From Agriotes lineatus (Eukaryota > Arthropoda > Insecta > Coleoptera > Elateridae), in contig CALNHX010003319.1 in assembly GCA_940337035.1 (NCBI GenBank), forward strand, positions 1-64,000: a stretch of 64,000 bases of DNA. Direction: 5' to 3'. A program made the translations under genes and the position numbers. The notes under the pieces were generated by a model. The model saw only the letters and a list, made by a program, of their open reading frames with translations. It searched no databases and was not told the origin of the DNA. Shown here piece by piece: positions 18,931 to 31,650 of the stretch; position 1 is the first letter of the stretch, and the number at the start of each line of letters is the position of its first letter.

Positions 18931-21900
18931 TTTAATAGGTAGTATTTCGTTTGCGTGTCTGTTGAGTACTTGTTTCGTATGTTCGTCTTGTACAGTGTAG
19001 ATGTGATTGTCCAGTATTTTGATGATTTTAAAGGGTCCTTTGAATTTGGCTAATTTTTTGTTTCTCTTGTCTTGTTTTAGGAAAACTTTTTGATCAATTT
19101 TGAAAACGGTTTGGTGTTTCTTTTTATTAAGATTTTCATTATGTTTTTGTTTAGTTAGAATTTGTTTGTCTTTTAATTCGTTATAAAGATGGGTCATTCG
19201 GTTTTTGTGATCGTTCAAATAGTTTTCATAAACAGTGTCGGTGCATAGGTCATAGGGGTCTCCATTATCTGTGTGTCCGAACAAAATTTCTCGTGGGGTA
19301 TATTTTAAATTCGAGTGTATTGAATTGTAGTACGCCAGAATACAGTGGGGCATTTTTTCTGAATCAGGCGTATCTTTGAGAAGTCTAAAATGTTCAATTA
19401 GTGTAGAATGTATTCGTTCCGCGGGTGAATTAGATTCATGGTGCAACGGAGTAGTTATATGCAGATTGATCTTGTGTAATTTTAGAAACTCTTTAATAAT
19501 AGCAGTATCGAATTAATTATCGGCAATAATCTTCCTGGGTATAGCATAATTTGAAAAATATTTAAACAGGGCGTTTGTTATGTCGATTCCGTTACGTGAT
19601 TCTAACAAGTAAGCTTGGGTGAACTTACTGAAATTATCGATAATTGTAAGATATTGGGTGTTATTGATGTGAAAGATCTCTATGTTAAGACATTGGAAGG
19701 GTTTATCATATGTGGGAGTAAATTGAAAAGGTAATTTATTGGGGTTGCGATTGTACTTTTCTCTTTTACATGTATCACAATTCGTGATATATGTATCGAT
19801 TTCTTTAGTCATTCCCTTCCAGTGGATGTTTGAAGGTGCTCAATTGTCTCGTTGATCCCTCTGTGGTTGGTGTCACCGAAATGGTAATCGGCGATATATT
19901 GTTTTCTATGATCTGGGTTTGTGACATAAGTCACTTGTTTAATACATTTATGGAATTTCGGAGAGTTAGCATTAAGGTTTTCCGAAATGAATTTCGAAAA
20001 TTTCTCAAATATTTCTTCGTTTTGGAATATGCAATAGTAGTGTAGTTTGGGTGAACAATGTTCGATAAGCAATTGCATAAATTTTTCTTTATAATTTTGG
20101 TTGTTAATAAATACGGTTATATGGGAATAACCGTCAAAGCTATATATTTGCATGGATTTAGGGATTACGGCGTTTATAAATTCTATTTGGTTCTTATACC
20201 TTTGTAAAGGTAATTCTGCGATGTCAATCACGGGTGTGGAAGATTGTTGTGAATGTATCGTATCCGTTACAGAATTGTTGTCATTGTCATTATTTACGGC
20301 ACCAGGTGCAGGTGTTGGTTTCTCGGCTTTCTTTTTGTTAATTATTATGTCTGACAGAATTTTAATTTTTGGTTTCGAAGATGGGTTGATCATTGGTATC
20401 GTAAAATCGGATAGGTCAGGTGGATCTGGTCTATTTGCTATGATACTAGCATTATCGTCAAAAGTGGGTTCGGGTGTATTGCGTCTATCGGCAGATAGGG
20501 GATTTATAGTTATTCTGGAAAGAGCGTCGGCTACTTTATTCGTCTTGCCAGGCAAATATTTTATAGTGAAGTTAAATTCTTCAAGCTTGATGCTCCAGCG
20601 GGTCAATTTGGAGTTGGGTTCTTTTATATTACGTAACCATATCAGAGGTCGATGGTCTGTATAGATAATAAAGTTTACTCCGTATAGGTAGGGTCTGAAG
20701 TGTTTGCATGCCCAGACGATAGCAAGAACTTCTCTTTCTATAGTCGGATAATTAATTTTGGCTGAGTTTAAAGTACGAGATGCATAGCGTATAGGCTTGC
20801 CCTGTTGCGATAGCACTGCGCCTATTGCAAACTTACTAGCATCTGTAGTTAGTTCGAATTGTTTGTTAAAATCTGGATATACCAATATTGGTTGATTCGT
20901 TAATAACATTTTTAAATGTTCAAACTGCTTAATGAAATTTTGGTCGTGAATAATTTTAGCATCTTTTTTCAAACAAGCGGTTAAGAATTTGGTTATTTTG
21001 GCATAATTTTTTATAAATTTTCGGTAGTAACCTAAAATCCCGAGGAAGTATTTAATCTCCGTCCTCGTTTTTGGTAAAGGGAATTTAGTAATGGCTTTAA
21101 TTTTGTTAGGATTGGTTTGATACCATCCTTAGTGAGAATGTGTCCTAAGTATGCTATTGAGGGTTTCAGAAATTCGGATTTGTCTAGTTGTATTTTTAGA
21201 TTCGCTTTTCGACATCTCTCAAAGACGTGTTTCAACTTTACAAGATGTTCTTGTAGGGAGACAGAATAAATAATTATATCGTCTAAGTAGACCATACACT
21301 GAGTGGATGTTAAACCGATTAATGCCTGATTAATCAAACGTTGGAAGGAAGTCGCAGCATTTTCCAGTCCAAACGGCATTCGTTTGAATTGAAAATGGCC
21401 CTCCTCTGTTGAGAAAGTAGTCTTTTTTCTGTCCTCTTCCACGATTTCTATCTGGTGAAAACCAGAAGCCAGGTCGAGGGTGGAAAAGTATTCCGCTCTG
21501 CCAAGGTTATCCAAAACCGTTTCTATAAGCGGCAGTGGATATTTGTCTTCGATAGTCGTTTCATCGAGTTTTCGATAATCTATGTTTTCCGGAGTTATCC
21601 ATTTTTTTAACAGTCCAAATAGGGGCGTTGTAAGGGCTTTCAGAGTGTTCAATTATGTTATTCTTTAACATTTGATTAATTTGAGTTTTGACTTCCTCTC
21701 GGTGGACTTGAGGGTAGCGGTAATTTTTTGAATAAATTGGTATGTTAGTTTTGGTTCTAATATGGTGTTTTGTTAGGTTCGTGAATGTGAGGGGCAATTT
21801 AGGGGAATGAAAAATATCTTTAAATTGATAGCAGAGGTTTTTAAGAGCTTGGGCCTCTTCGTGATTCAGATGCGACGTATTGATGTTACGCAGGTTTTCA

Positions 21901-22691
21901 TTTAATATTTGGTTGCGGGATTGTGACGTTAGTTCGACGTTATTAATTTGGACTTCATGTGTATCATCGGGTTTTGAAAGCTCATCTAAAATTAGGGGTT
22001 GATAGAGTTCAAATGTAAAAATCTCAGCTGAAGTATTTATAGCAGTGGTATGAAAATAATTCTTGTGCGCTTTTACGATGGCTCGAGGCGTTTGACAAAA
22101 TTGATTGAATTTTATTTTGTCGCATAAATATGTGCCGTTTTTATTGACAGTGGGTAAAATAATTTGAGTTTCTGATCTGGGTGCCAGGGTTAGTCGTTTA
22201 ATAGATGCCAGGTGAAGCTTTATTCTGGTAAAATTGCATTCGTTCCTACGTTGCTGTTCTTGGAGTAGCATAGAAGAGTTATAGTAGAATGGTATAATAG
22301 TACTATCTGTTTGGACGTGCATCCATTTGAAGTCTATTGCTCCGTTAAGGTCCGCCAAAAGATCTGCACCTATAATTCGTACGTAGTTCGGGTTGAAGTC
22401 GAACAAATAACACAAATGTGTTCCGGGTTCCTTGAAAAGGGAGTTAATTGGGACGTCAGCTACTTTATCATGATATGATGTACCATGGGCGGTGGAAATT
22501 TGGAAATTATAGTTAATTACTGAATTTGGAAAATGTTCTTCTACAAATTTTGGTGATAAGATAGTTTTACTGCTACCTGTGTCTAATAAAAGTTTATCTT
22601 GAGTACCAGGAATTATAACATACGGCAAGTTTGATTTAGGAAAATTGAAGTTGAATGTGTCAATTAGGGTTTCCGAGGCTTTTATCGACAA
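18883..22691 (-). pseudogene. pol: Errantivirus pol, multiple frameshifts
   Basis: Five minus frames together make Pol. Protease LLDTGSSKTILS lies near 22590-22555. RT (21652-21032) has FKRMPFGLENAATSFQR and YLDDIIIYS. RNase H (20972-19809) has TTDASKFAIGAVLSQQGKP and YTDHRPLIWL, followed by a proline-rich linker. Integrase is at 19812-19513 (CDTCKREKYN, TIIDNFSKF, KIIADN) and 19446-18883 (SNSPAERIHSTLIEHF, then an acidic and basic C-terminal region). Breaks fall near 21600, 21000, 19810 and 19480. All domains are in the canonical order but no single frame spans them, so the copy is non-functional. Confidence 0.88.
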
Positions 22692-23844
22692 TTTGCAGCT
22701 TCGTCAAGTCTATCTTCTTCTGTGTCATATTCTGGGTAGTTTTCTGAATAGTCAAATTCGGGGCTACAGTGGTCGTCGTAATATTCATCATTTTCGAAAT
22801 TTTCTTGTTCGCTTTCCTCGTGAGATTCTAAGTGGTGTAGTTCTTCGAAATGAAAATTACGGGGCTGATTCGACTGTCGGATGTAGGGTACAGAAGATTG
22901 ATTGTTAAGACGTTTATTTGGATTAGGACCTTGACTCTGAGGTAACCTTTTGCTTACGGTGCCAAGCTGCAATGGTTCAGGGGGATTGCTTGGCTTGAAA
23001 CCTTTTTGTGGGGCAAATACATTTTGCCCGGGTTGTCCATATGGCCTTCTATATCCCGAAAATTGAGCTGGTTGTGGATTGGGATTAGTTCGCTGTTGAA
23101 ATTGTGAAGGTCTGTTGAAATTGGGATTCAGACTTTGGAAATTATTAAAATTTTGTTGTGGGAATCCATTATAAGAATTTCGTTGCTGTTGAAAGTTCGG
23201 ATAAGAGGTTGAATTTTGTGCGAAATAAGTGTTAGGTGTATAAGGCTTGTGACTTGGTTTTTGATTTAAATTTTGAGTGGAATTGAGTGCTCTAATGTTA
23301 AGAGTAGCGGATGTCAATTTCTTAGCGAACTATTTTAATCGCGGCTTCTAAACTGAGAGGGTTCCTAGCTCTTAGCCAGGTTCCAAAAGGTTCATGAATA
23401 CCAGAAAGGAAAGCTCTTAAAGCTAATGCCTTAGCTGTTTCTAGTTTGTGACCTTTTATTACTTCCGCTCCCGGTCCTAAATAAATTTTTGAATTAAAAG
23501 TCGCAAGTAGGGTTCGCACCCTGTTATAAAAATCTATAGGAGATTCTTTAGGGTTTTGTCGCATTTTAGACATATCAATTGTTAGATTTAGCTCACTCCT
23601 TTGGTCGCCAAAATTATCTACTAGTGCTGCTTTTTAACTCAGCCCAACCAACAAAATCGTAACCAATGATTACTTCCTGTGCCTTTCCCGTAAGTTTGTT
23701 CCTAATAGGTGAAATTATAAATTTATTTACGTAAGCTTCGGGCTGTTGTGCCACTAAAAATTGACTTGTTATGAGTTCTGCTGATCTAATAAATTCCGAA
23801 AGAGTGGCGGGGTTGCCATCGTATGTCGGTATGTCCGAGATCAT
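22682..23844 (-). pseudogene. gag: Errantivirus gag, frameshifted
   Basis: Three minus frames: 23844-23614 begins MISDIPTYDGNPATLSEFIR, the usual N-terminal capsid start of errantivirus Gag; 23573-23322 contains KESPIDFYNRVRTLL, a capsid helix; and 23317-22682 is rich in N, Q, P and F with an acidic end. No CCHC zinc knuckle is visible, as in other errantivirus Gags, which use basic or Q/N-rich tails. The frames are separated by indels near 23600 and 23320. The last part overlaps the start of the protease frame by about 10 bases. Confidence 0.8.
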
Positions 23845-23849
23845 ACGAA

Positions 23850-25267
23850 CACTAAATCCTTGAGGGTGAACAGAGATGCCTGAGAGGCTGTATCAGGACT
23901 CCGTTACTTTGCGCTGATTCTATCCGTCAAGCACGTAAACAAGACTGTGTTTACGTTTTAAACCAATGTAGTCAATGGTACTTGAAACGGACGGCAGTAG
24001 AGACACTAACCCTCGGAGCACAGCCTCATGCCCCGTGAATATTATGGCTTAGAAAGGGTAGTGAATGAATCAAACATTAAATGCAGATTGATTTTTATTA
24101 TGAAAATAGACTAGTATTTATATAAAACTAAAAATGCTTAACGCAGTAACAATATCAAAGTTCATAATAGTGTAATAGAACGCGTTTAAAGGTCCGCAAA
24201 GACCGCAACTCAGCATGATAAGCTTTTATATTTCCGCATCGGTTTGCGGGCTGAGCGTTGAACTTGGCTTTCTAGGTCGCCGAGTTGCATTTTCACTTAA
24301 TGTTGGCGAAACAATATTCGTTTAAGGTTTCGTAAATGGGAACTGAATTTTGCCTGTTTTAATTCAAGATTAAAACAGATATAAATTACGTATAAACTTG
24401 CGAAATTATGAAGTAAAACTGGAGGTTAAAACTGTTTGTTTATGAAATCAGAATTACATTTCGAACTTCTGACTGGCTTCGTAAATTTTGTTATTAAAAT
24501 TTATGTGTGTTTAAACCAAGTTTAAACAAGGGAATAGTGCCATGTTTGGAATTTGAATTTCTTGTGCAATAAAATTTAACTCGTCTAGAAGTTGTTGATT
24601 GATGTTTTCTATATTCATTAAGTTATTCGCACTTTTAATTTATGTGGATGTTTTTAGGTGTTAGTAGGGGCCTAAATCAGGGTTCCTACGCACAAAGCGT
24701 GAGCACAAATGCAAATTAAGCACACATAAAGTGTGCAGCAATTGGTCGGGCTTACCGCGCTTTGCCTGATCTTAATGACTAAATTGCAATGGTTGATTAT
24801 GAAACAAACCAATGTCTCATATCGTCTATCGATATCGAGATGGTTGATTTAATTCAATAATCAAATGCACTTATAAACTATAATTTAATATTAAGTTAGT
24901 ATTACTTTTAAGTAGTTGGTTTAAATTTCACTTTAAAGCAATTTAAACTGCTTACATTAGCATGCTGGGGTGACTTCGGTAGTCCGTCGATCACGATGAT
25001 CAGATGCCTCCAATAGGCTGAGACAGGAACCAGCGATGCTTCTCCGGGGCGATGGCTGTCCCACGCAAAGATCAGCAAAAGTGGTCCTGGGGTTGTGGCT
25101 CTACTTCGCAGGAATCCGGTGGACGATGTGTGTTCCGTGTGGAGACCTGGACCTCGATGCCAACAGTGGGGTGGTAGATTTTAAGAATACACAATAAAGG
25201 CTAGAAAGCCAAGGTGCACTTTTAATTTCCAATTTTTTGAAAATTTTGAAAAATGCTTAGTGCCCTT
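23850..25267 (-). other. Errantivirus 5' leader, non-coding
   Basis: About 1.4 kb between the primer-binding site and gag with no recognised gene. It is unusually long for a leader and may hold undetected insertions. Confidence 0.5.
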
Positions 25268-25289
25268 TGTGCATCCTACCGACTGCGAC
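25268..25289 (-). other. Primer-binding site, tRNA-Ser type
   Basis: On the minus strand CGCAGTCGGTAGGAT follows the 5' LTR after three bases and is complementary to the 3' end of eukaryotic tRNA-Ser (ATCCTACCGACTGCG) without the CCA. Serine tRNA priming is known for the 17.6/297 group of errantiviruses. Confidence 0.7.
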
Positions 25290-25517
25290 AGTTTCGTGTC
25301 GCAAAAGGCCGAAACAATTTTTAAAAACTTTTTATTTAACTGTAGAAGCTTATAATAAACTACAGGAGTTGCTTCATGTAGGTTACAAATAGAACTAAAC
25401 TAATTACAGTACATTAAGTGCGAAGTAGACGATTCTCATGCTGCAATTCTTAATCTAATCGGCAGGAAATTGAGTCTGCAAAGATAAGGCAGGCCGGCAC
25501 TGGATCCTGATATCATT
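25290..25517 (-). repeat. 5' LTR of errantivirus
   Basis: 228 bp, direct repeat of 12967-13189, flanked by CGCT. Not TG...CA ended, which is common for this group. Confidence 0.88.
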
Positions 25518-25521
25518 CGCT

Positions 25522-26881
25522 GCTCGGTGGAGGCATCTCGATGAGCGAGATGTTTGGGCCGTTGAGGGCCGTTGTTGGGGCCTTGGCGGCGGTGTGAAGC
25601 GTTCCGATGAAAGGTGTCGTCAGCCGGGACTCGTGGGGGCGGATGTCGATCTGGGGTGTTAGAAACTTCGGCCAGGACTTCTGGTACCTGGGGCTCGTGT
25701 CCAAGCGAAGTCCTATGGGGGCGTGGGCTTTTTCACGTTCTGGAGCGGATCTGTGGCTGGGCCCACTTCACAAGTACACGGCTGGTGCGGGCGGAAGCTT
25801 GAGGGTCCAGGCGCTGCCAGATCGCTTCTCGGTGACATAAGCGCGATGCCAGGACTTTGGGGTCTTGAAGTGCGTGCTTAGGCGGAGTCCTCTCCTTGAC
25901 GCGGAGTTTCTATCTTTCTAGGTAACCGGACTTACTGATGTGAAGGCGGTTGAGGTGGGACACCTTGCTCGGGGGCTGCTAGAGCTAATCGGACGTGTTG
26001 ACGTTTGGAGGAGAAGCCAGGTGGATCCTCGTCGTAGAAGCTGCCGTGCTTGATCTTCCGGAAGCGGGCGCGAGTGACCAGGCGAAGTATGATTGCGTTG
26101 CGGCAGTCCTCACGTGCTGAGTCAATCTGCGAAAGAATACACCTCGGCGGCACGCGGTGGGTGCGTGCGGAGGTTTGGGGCATCCTTTGCGCGAACAGAT
26201 TGACCACGGTGGTGGAGGTGGCAAGTCATAACTTCGGGGACCTGGGGCGCGTGTTCCGACGGAGTCGTGGGCTTCGGCCTTCTAGTGAACGCGGTTCTCT
26301 GTTGCGCTTCTCGGCGAATTTGTGCTGAGTGCAGGTGCTGGAGTGCCTGCAGAGAGTTGGTGGCGAGCTTCTGGAAGCATATTGGGAGTGCCCGCCAGAG
26401 AGCTGGTGAAGAGTTTCTGGTAGCACAATTGGAGGTGCAGGCCAGAGAGCTGGTGAAGAGCTTCTGGCAGCACATTGGAGGTGCCGGCCAGAGAGCTGGT
26501 GATGAGGGATCCTTGAGATTGCGGCGAATCGTTGTGGATCCTGATTGTTGCTGCTGCTGAGGTTGTTGAAGTTTGTTTTGGGCGCCACTGGGTGTTTTCT
26601 ACCACTCCCAGAAGTGGTGTTGGTCGTCTTCATTCATCTCGGTTTGCACGGGGTTGAGACACTGTGGTGGTGTCCTCTGACCACATGGAAACGGGGATGC
26701 GCTGTCTTCTGTGATTTCCGAGTGGTGCGGGCTGCCACTTGGTTGCGGTGTCTGTTGAGGTTCCTTGTTGGTCCTCGGCGGAGTTGCTTCCATTCTTCTT
26801 CGTCCTTGACCTCACCATTCTAGTGGGCGTGGCTTCCCTCTGGTCTCCATCAAAGGCTGGCCCCACGTTCCGGGCGACAAT
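25522..26881 (-). other. Outer element 5' internal region with primer-binding site and 46-bp repeats
   Basis: About 1.36 kb without gag or pol motifs. CGCCCGGAACGTGGGGC (minus strand, 26878-26861) resembles a tRNA-Lys primer-binding site with a small indel. Inside, a 46-bp unit starting AGAGAGCTGGTGAAGAGCTT is repeated about 3.4 times (26351-26505). The long minus frame at 26633-26226 is a product of this repeat and is not taken as a gene. Confidence 0.65.
26351..26505. repeat. 46-bp tandem repeat
   Basis: Three full units start at 26351, 26397 and 26443, with a partial fourth at 26489. Units differ by a few bases each. Confidence 0.85.
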
Positions 26882-28517
26882 TAACACGCCTCGGTCTATG
26901 CTCAGCAGTAGGTTCTACAATGGCATCAGCGGAAGGAGGGGTGTAGGCGTTACCCTTATTGATGCTGCTAAATAATTGGTGTAAACTTTTAATACGGTTA
27001 TTGCTAATGACCCGATGATACATACAAACAAAAACCAACTTACTACTATATATTTGCAAGAGGGAAAAAAACAAGAAAAGAAATATGTACAAAACAGTCG
27101 TCTAGACTCGGGCGCCGGTGGCGCGGGAGGTGATGGGGAGGCCTTTCACGGTTGTCGGAGGCGGGGAACGCGGCCTGGACGCGGTCCGATCCTCCCGGGG
27201 AGGCTCGTTGTGGGCGCTGGCGGCGCTCTGGGTGGGGCGTCGAGCGGGGCTGCGAGGTTCTCCTGGGGCGTCGGCGGCGCGAGTAACCCTCTCGGGGACG
27301 GTGGCTGGAGCGGCGTTGTTGGGCACGAGGTCGGGCTTCCGCTAGGGGAGTCCGGGGACGGGTGGTCCGTCGCCAGCGGGGGCCGCGACGTGGGCTGCTG
27401 TCGGAGTAGGAGTGGCTGGATGGCCCTGGTGACAAAGTCCGGAAGAGCGCTGGCTGGTTCTGGAAGGCTGGATGCTGCTGGGACTCTCCGGGGTTGAGTG
27501 ATTTCTTCTGGCCTGTGTAACTCTATTTAAAGGAGCCCCGTCCTTTGTTTTGCGCTTCCTGGACGCTCATTGGTCCGAAGAGAAGGGACGACTGCTTATT
27601 TTCCTATTTAATAATTCCGCTTTGTTTTTGCGGTGCGACATATTAGCGCCTTGATGAGTGTCGCAACGGCTGGCCGTTGAAATGCCGATTCTAATGATAC
27701 CCCATTTGCTATGTTTTGTTTGGCTTTAATTAAAATAAGGATTTGTTTCTCTCGAGCTCTGCGTATAAAATTACTTAAGCATTATTGTTACTGAGTGTGT
27801 TAAAAAGTTCACCTTGTTTTTATTATTTGCGCGCTGATTTTTTCTGTTTTTTCATACCAAATACTCCTGCATTTGATTATTCCTACCGCTAATTAAAATT
27901 TAATTTGTAATATTTGTACATTCGCCTGCTGTATTTGGCCTTTGTCCCGATTTAGCCGTTAGAGAATGCGTCTTTGTTCTGCCCCGGGCCCGGGCAAACT
28001 TCGCCTGCACGGCGAGCCGCGATGTTTTCGTCGGCTGAGGGAAAAAATCGTTTTAATCGGCCTGTATGCTTGTTAGCGACTTGAGGGCAATTTGATTAGG
28101 TAGCGGCTAATTTTCCCTATGCCTGTGTGGTTTCTATAGGGCGCACTATTGATTAGGAGTGCCGTTGTTAATTGAAATTAGATTTCAATTTGGCGTGAGT
28201 TTGGGCTGCTCTTAGAGGCTCCGCTCGTCGGCTTGCCCTGGTGTTTTATTGCGGGGTGATTTGCTGCACTTTAGAAACTGGCATGCTGTTTGCAATTTAT
28301 TGTTTTATTTCTGCAGAGGTTTTTATTTGGAAATGTGTGTACTTTTAAACTGGCATGCCGTAATTTATTATTTTATTTCTGCAGAGGTTTTTATTTGAAA
28401 TTTGTGTAGGATTGTGGCGTTTCGGTACACAGATGTTTTTGTTCTTTTGTTTCATCGTCGTCCAGTTGGTGACGCAGATTTCCTTTGTTGATTTGATCTG
28501 TTCACCGATTCATATTA
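26882..28517 (-). repeat. 5' LTR of outer element
   Basis: 1636 bp. The minus strand contains CTTTAAATAG (near 27528), a possible TATA box, in a segment that is deleted from the 3' LTR. Flanked by AAGT at 28518-28521. Confidence 0.88.
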
Positions 28518-28521
28518 AAGT

Positions 28522-30160
28522 TAATGTCACCAGCATGCACATTGTTACGATTTAACTGCGCATCTAATTGATTTCGATGTCTGTAGTTATTTAGTCTTCA
28601 TTGTTACGCCTCAGTTGAGCATCTATTCGATTTCAAGGTCTATGGAACTCAGTTCATATTTCATACGCTTGTGCCACGCCGACTTTTGGCTTACAGAGCG
28701 GGAAGTATAAGGTAGCGTTTGTTTCCTCAGTGTTCTTTTTCACCTTGCTTTCGTGAACAGCATGAAGCCGGTTTAAGTGTCAGTAAAAGTTTCAGTGAAT
28801 TTATGGGCATGCAGTTGATTTTTGGATGATGGTTGCTCGCGCCTTTCAGTGGATTTGAATTCCTCAACCATAATTTAGGGGCGTTTGTTCCCACGCCTTT
28901 TTCGGTAGATTTACTATACTTGCCGGTTTCGCACGTTACCAAAACATCGTGGGGTGAGTAGGAAGCCTTCTTTGGGCTGTATTGAATTTCACCTCTGTTC
29001 TATGGTGGACTATTTTTCCCATTATAGCAGTCAGCGAGGAGCCGTTAGGGCAGTTTGCAAAGGTGTTAGTTTCTACATTCGGATGCGGAATGTCGCTTAC
29101 AGCGTGAGCGTGACCCGTGCTATCTCAAGTGGTGGCTCGCTTCATCCCTGTGGCCTGCATTTCTTTAGGCGTATGAAGGGACCCGATTCAGGAACTTACC
29201 TTCAGGTTAAAGTCCCCCCTTGTTTTAAACATCTACTGGCGACGAGTGCTGTCGCTTCGAGCTCCGTTCAGGCATTTTGATGTTTGGATCACCGACGTGA
29301 CCTTGGGAGTATGTATACAGTTCGCTCCTCGAGCTTTGTACCTGAAAGCATGCAAAACGTTTCCTCCCAATCCACAGAGTAGACACCATCGCTTTGCAAA
29401 CCACTGCCTGATTTTAATGTGTGCGATCATATTGCATTGTATTGTGTACTTGTAAGTATGTATTAGACTTTATGCGTTTTTTTTGCGGTACCTCGTAACT
29501 TGGTCTATAGTCATAGTTGTTAATTTATGTCAACCTGCAAATCAGAATTTATGATTGTACTGTGATACCAGCTATGCGGGTTTGATTTCGTTACGGCTAC
29601 CTGTGTTATTTGAAGCCTCCTTCAGGAATTTTTTTGTATGTGCTAATTGAGTTTGCAAATTCATGTTTTAAACATCTGGGTACACTTGTAATGACTTAAT
29701 AAAAATTCGTTGGGTCTCTGGGCATCTCTCTTTTGTTTCTACCGTTAATTATTTTAAAGTTTGTCATGCTGTCTTCGTCTGGGTTAGCAGCTGGCTATTG
29801 TACCCGAATGTATATTAAGTAGTTCTCTAAAAGTTTAGGCCAACGAATTAATTGAGATAACATATTAAAAGCACTTCACTTTATTTCCGATTCTGAATTG
29901 CACTTCTTTTGCCATTTTGTCAATGATATACTCGGCCCCACAAACCGAGCTCAATGTCATTCTACGTTGTTATTTGTTGGTTTTCCCTTTGTCAGTATTT
30001 TGGTCTTCTCCTAATTTATTTTTATTCATTAAAATTTTCTTTTTATTAAGAATTGTTTACAAGTAACAGCAAGTCATCCTTAAGAGTTCTTTATTCTTTG
30101 AATCTTGTTAAATAAAACTTGAGACTAGATTCTTTTAAAGTTAGATTTTTAAGGTTTAAT
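28522..30160. other. Unassigned single-copy-looking flank
   Basis: No recognised protein motif. The 108-codon frame at 28954-29280 has no domain that I can name and is not supported as a gene. AATAAAAATT at 29699 could be a polyadenylation signal, but no gene leads to it. Confidence 0.35.
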
Positions 30161-30163
30161 TTT

Positions 30164-30790
30164 TACTTCCTTTTACTATCAAGGAAGTATTGGAGGATTC
30201 ACCGCAAAAATTCCAAATTGAGTTTTCAACAGATCTTCACGTTTTAGAGTCCCCTGATCGCAAAAAACATATTTTTTTCATTGGTCTGCCTGTGTGTGTC
30301 TGTCTGTCTGTGAACAGAATATCTCAAAAATGAAAAGAGGTATGGCGTTGAAACTTTATATTGAAGTTTTGTGTACTATTTAGATGCGACAGCAAGCTTT
30401 TGAAGAAAATCGCATAACCGGAAGTAGGTGTTTACTCTTGTGATTTTTCAGTTTTTCAAAAACGGATCTAACAATTTTTTTTAAACTTTACATTTTTAAT
30501 GTGTATTGGTGTGAGCTAGGTCATTTTCCAGTTGAATACTTCTAAAGTGGGCTTCTCTTGTTTTTTTTTCCATTTTTTTTATTAACTCCTATTTTAAATA
30601 GAACACCCGGCATATTACATTTTTGAATTCAGCTTAAAATTTTAGAGAAAATTTGTCTCTTCAACTAACACTCTTATTTTGTACCGTTTTTTAGAATTTG
30701 TAATTTTTGAAAATTTTTGACATATGCTTAAAATTAAAAATGAAATTTTTGACTAATTATAAGATCACTGTAAAAGGAAGTTGTGTGAGT
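30164..30790. repeat. Dispersed repeat with short inverted ends
   Basis: Starts with TACTTCCTTTTAC and ends with GTAAAAGGAAGTTG, an inverted pair. The right half (30497-30790) recurs at 60686-60978. It contains TGTCTGTCTGTC microsatellite-like sequence. No ORF. Probably a non-autonomous DNA element. Confidence 0.6.
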
Positions 30791-31640
30791 GTATCACACC
30801 AGATTTTTTATTTTGTCCTCTGCTGAAGCATATTAGTGGTTTTTATTATCTCTTCCATTTTTCCTTTCTAATTTCTTTTTTGTTACTTTATTTAATGCGC
30901 TGTATTTCATCAGATTTCTTATTTCTAGCTGCTGTTTCAATTGTTCTCTTCTTATGAATTCTTTTGTATTTGTTGGAAGTTTTTCTTCATCCCTTGTAGA
31001 CCATTTCTCATATAATTCTGCTGAGGTCTCGAATTTAAATTTGCCTCTCTTGAAATAAGTGAGGCATTCACGGTTACCCTCGCATCTGCAATTACCTTAT
31101 ACACAGTGACTGAATTATTTCAAAATTTAAAAAGATTTCAGAATTAATAATATTGAAGAGCCACAGATGTAAATTTTAAAACTATTGGTTAGTTTGACTA
31201 TTTCAAATATAGTGATTATTGTTTTCTTCTTTATAAATGTATTTTATCCGCAAACGTCACAAAAGTGACAACTTATGTGTCTTTATTGACAAGGTAAAAG
31301 TGTCACTTTATCTTACTTTACTTTTGCGTACTTTATCTGCCTAAGCACACAAAATCGTTGCTCTCTTTCTTCCTTTCTATGTTTGTTCGTTATTTCCTCC
31401 GAAGATACTGGACCGATTAAATTGTATGATGGCTTAAAATTTTGCTAATTTTTAGGCTTAGATCGTAGGCCAGTTTTTATTTTCAAAAAGAGTACGAAAA
31501 AGTTTTAATTTAAATAAACCTTTAAGCAGCAGAGCAGAGCATCTGTCGCCGTGGGTTATGGTGTGACAGCTGCTGTGGCCGTGTGCTATTAGCTCGGGTG
31601 ATTCAGTATGTTCATATATCATTACAGTAGCGCGTTATTT
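30791..31640. other. No gene recognised
   Basis: AT-rich. A small imperfect palindrome built on AAAGTGACA/TGTCACTTT lies near 31255-31320. Nothing else supported. Confidence 0.35.
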
Positions 31641-31650
31641 CAACAACAGA

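Larger units (their letters stand above)
12967..25517 (-). mobile_element. Errantivirus (gypsy-type endogenous retrovirus), degraded, inserted in the outer element
   Basis: Direct repeats 12967-13189 and 25290-25517 act as LTRs and are flanked by CGCT at 12963-12966 and 25518-25521. On the minus strand the sequence after the 5' LTR is a primer-binding site matching a tRNA-Ser 3' end (CGCAGTCGGTAGGAT, 25273-25287); a purine tract GGGATGGAG (13191-13199) precedes the 3' LTR. Between them lie gag, pol and an F-protein-type env in the usual order, all broken. The env is split by a later 3.9-kb insertion. The pattern (tRNA-Ser primer, 4-bp target duplication, env) fits insect errantiviruses. Confidence 0.9.
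10808..28517 (-). mobile_element. Non-autonomous LTR retrotransposon (outer shell of the nested stack)
   Basis: Two long direct repeats, 10808-12643 and 26882-28517, are the LTRs (outer ends TAATATG...GTGTTA on the minus strand). They are flanked by a 4-bp duplication AAGT (10804-10807, 28518-28521). On the minus strand a primer-binding site similar to a tRNA-Lys 3' end (CGCCCGGAACGTGGGGC, 26861-26878) follows the 5' LTR, and the purine tract CGGAGGGGGG (12647-12656) precedes the 3' LTR. After removing the inserted errantivirus the internal region is only about 1.7 kb, about as long as one LTR, and shows no gag or pol motif. This makes it a LARD/TRIM-like passenger that needs proteins from another element. 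Confidence 0.85.

Noticed and set aside
26226..26633. 135-codon minus frame as a possible gag of the outer element
   Set aside because: It is made largely of the 46-bp tandem repeat and has no capsid or zinc-knuckle motif.
27015..27497. 160-codon open frame in the outer LTR, and similar GC-rich frames at 10841-11365
   Set aside because: They arise from GC-rich repeat DNA in an LTR, differ between the two LTR copies, and show no domain.
28954..29280. 108-codon frame as a host gene
   Set aside because: No recognised domain, no splice context and no start-site evidence.
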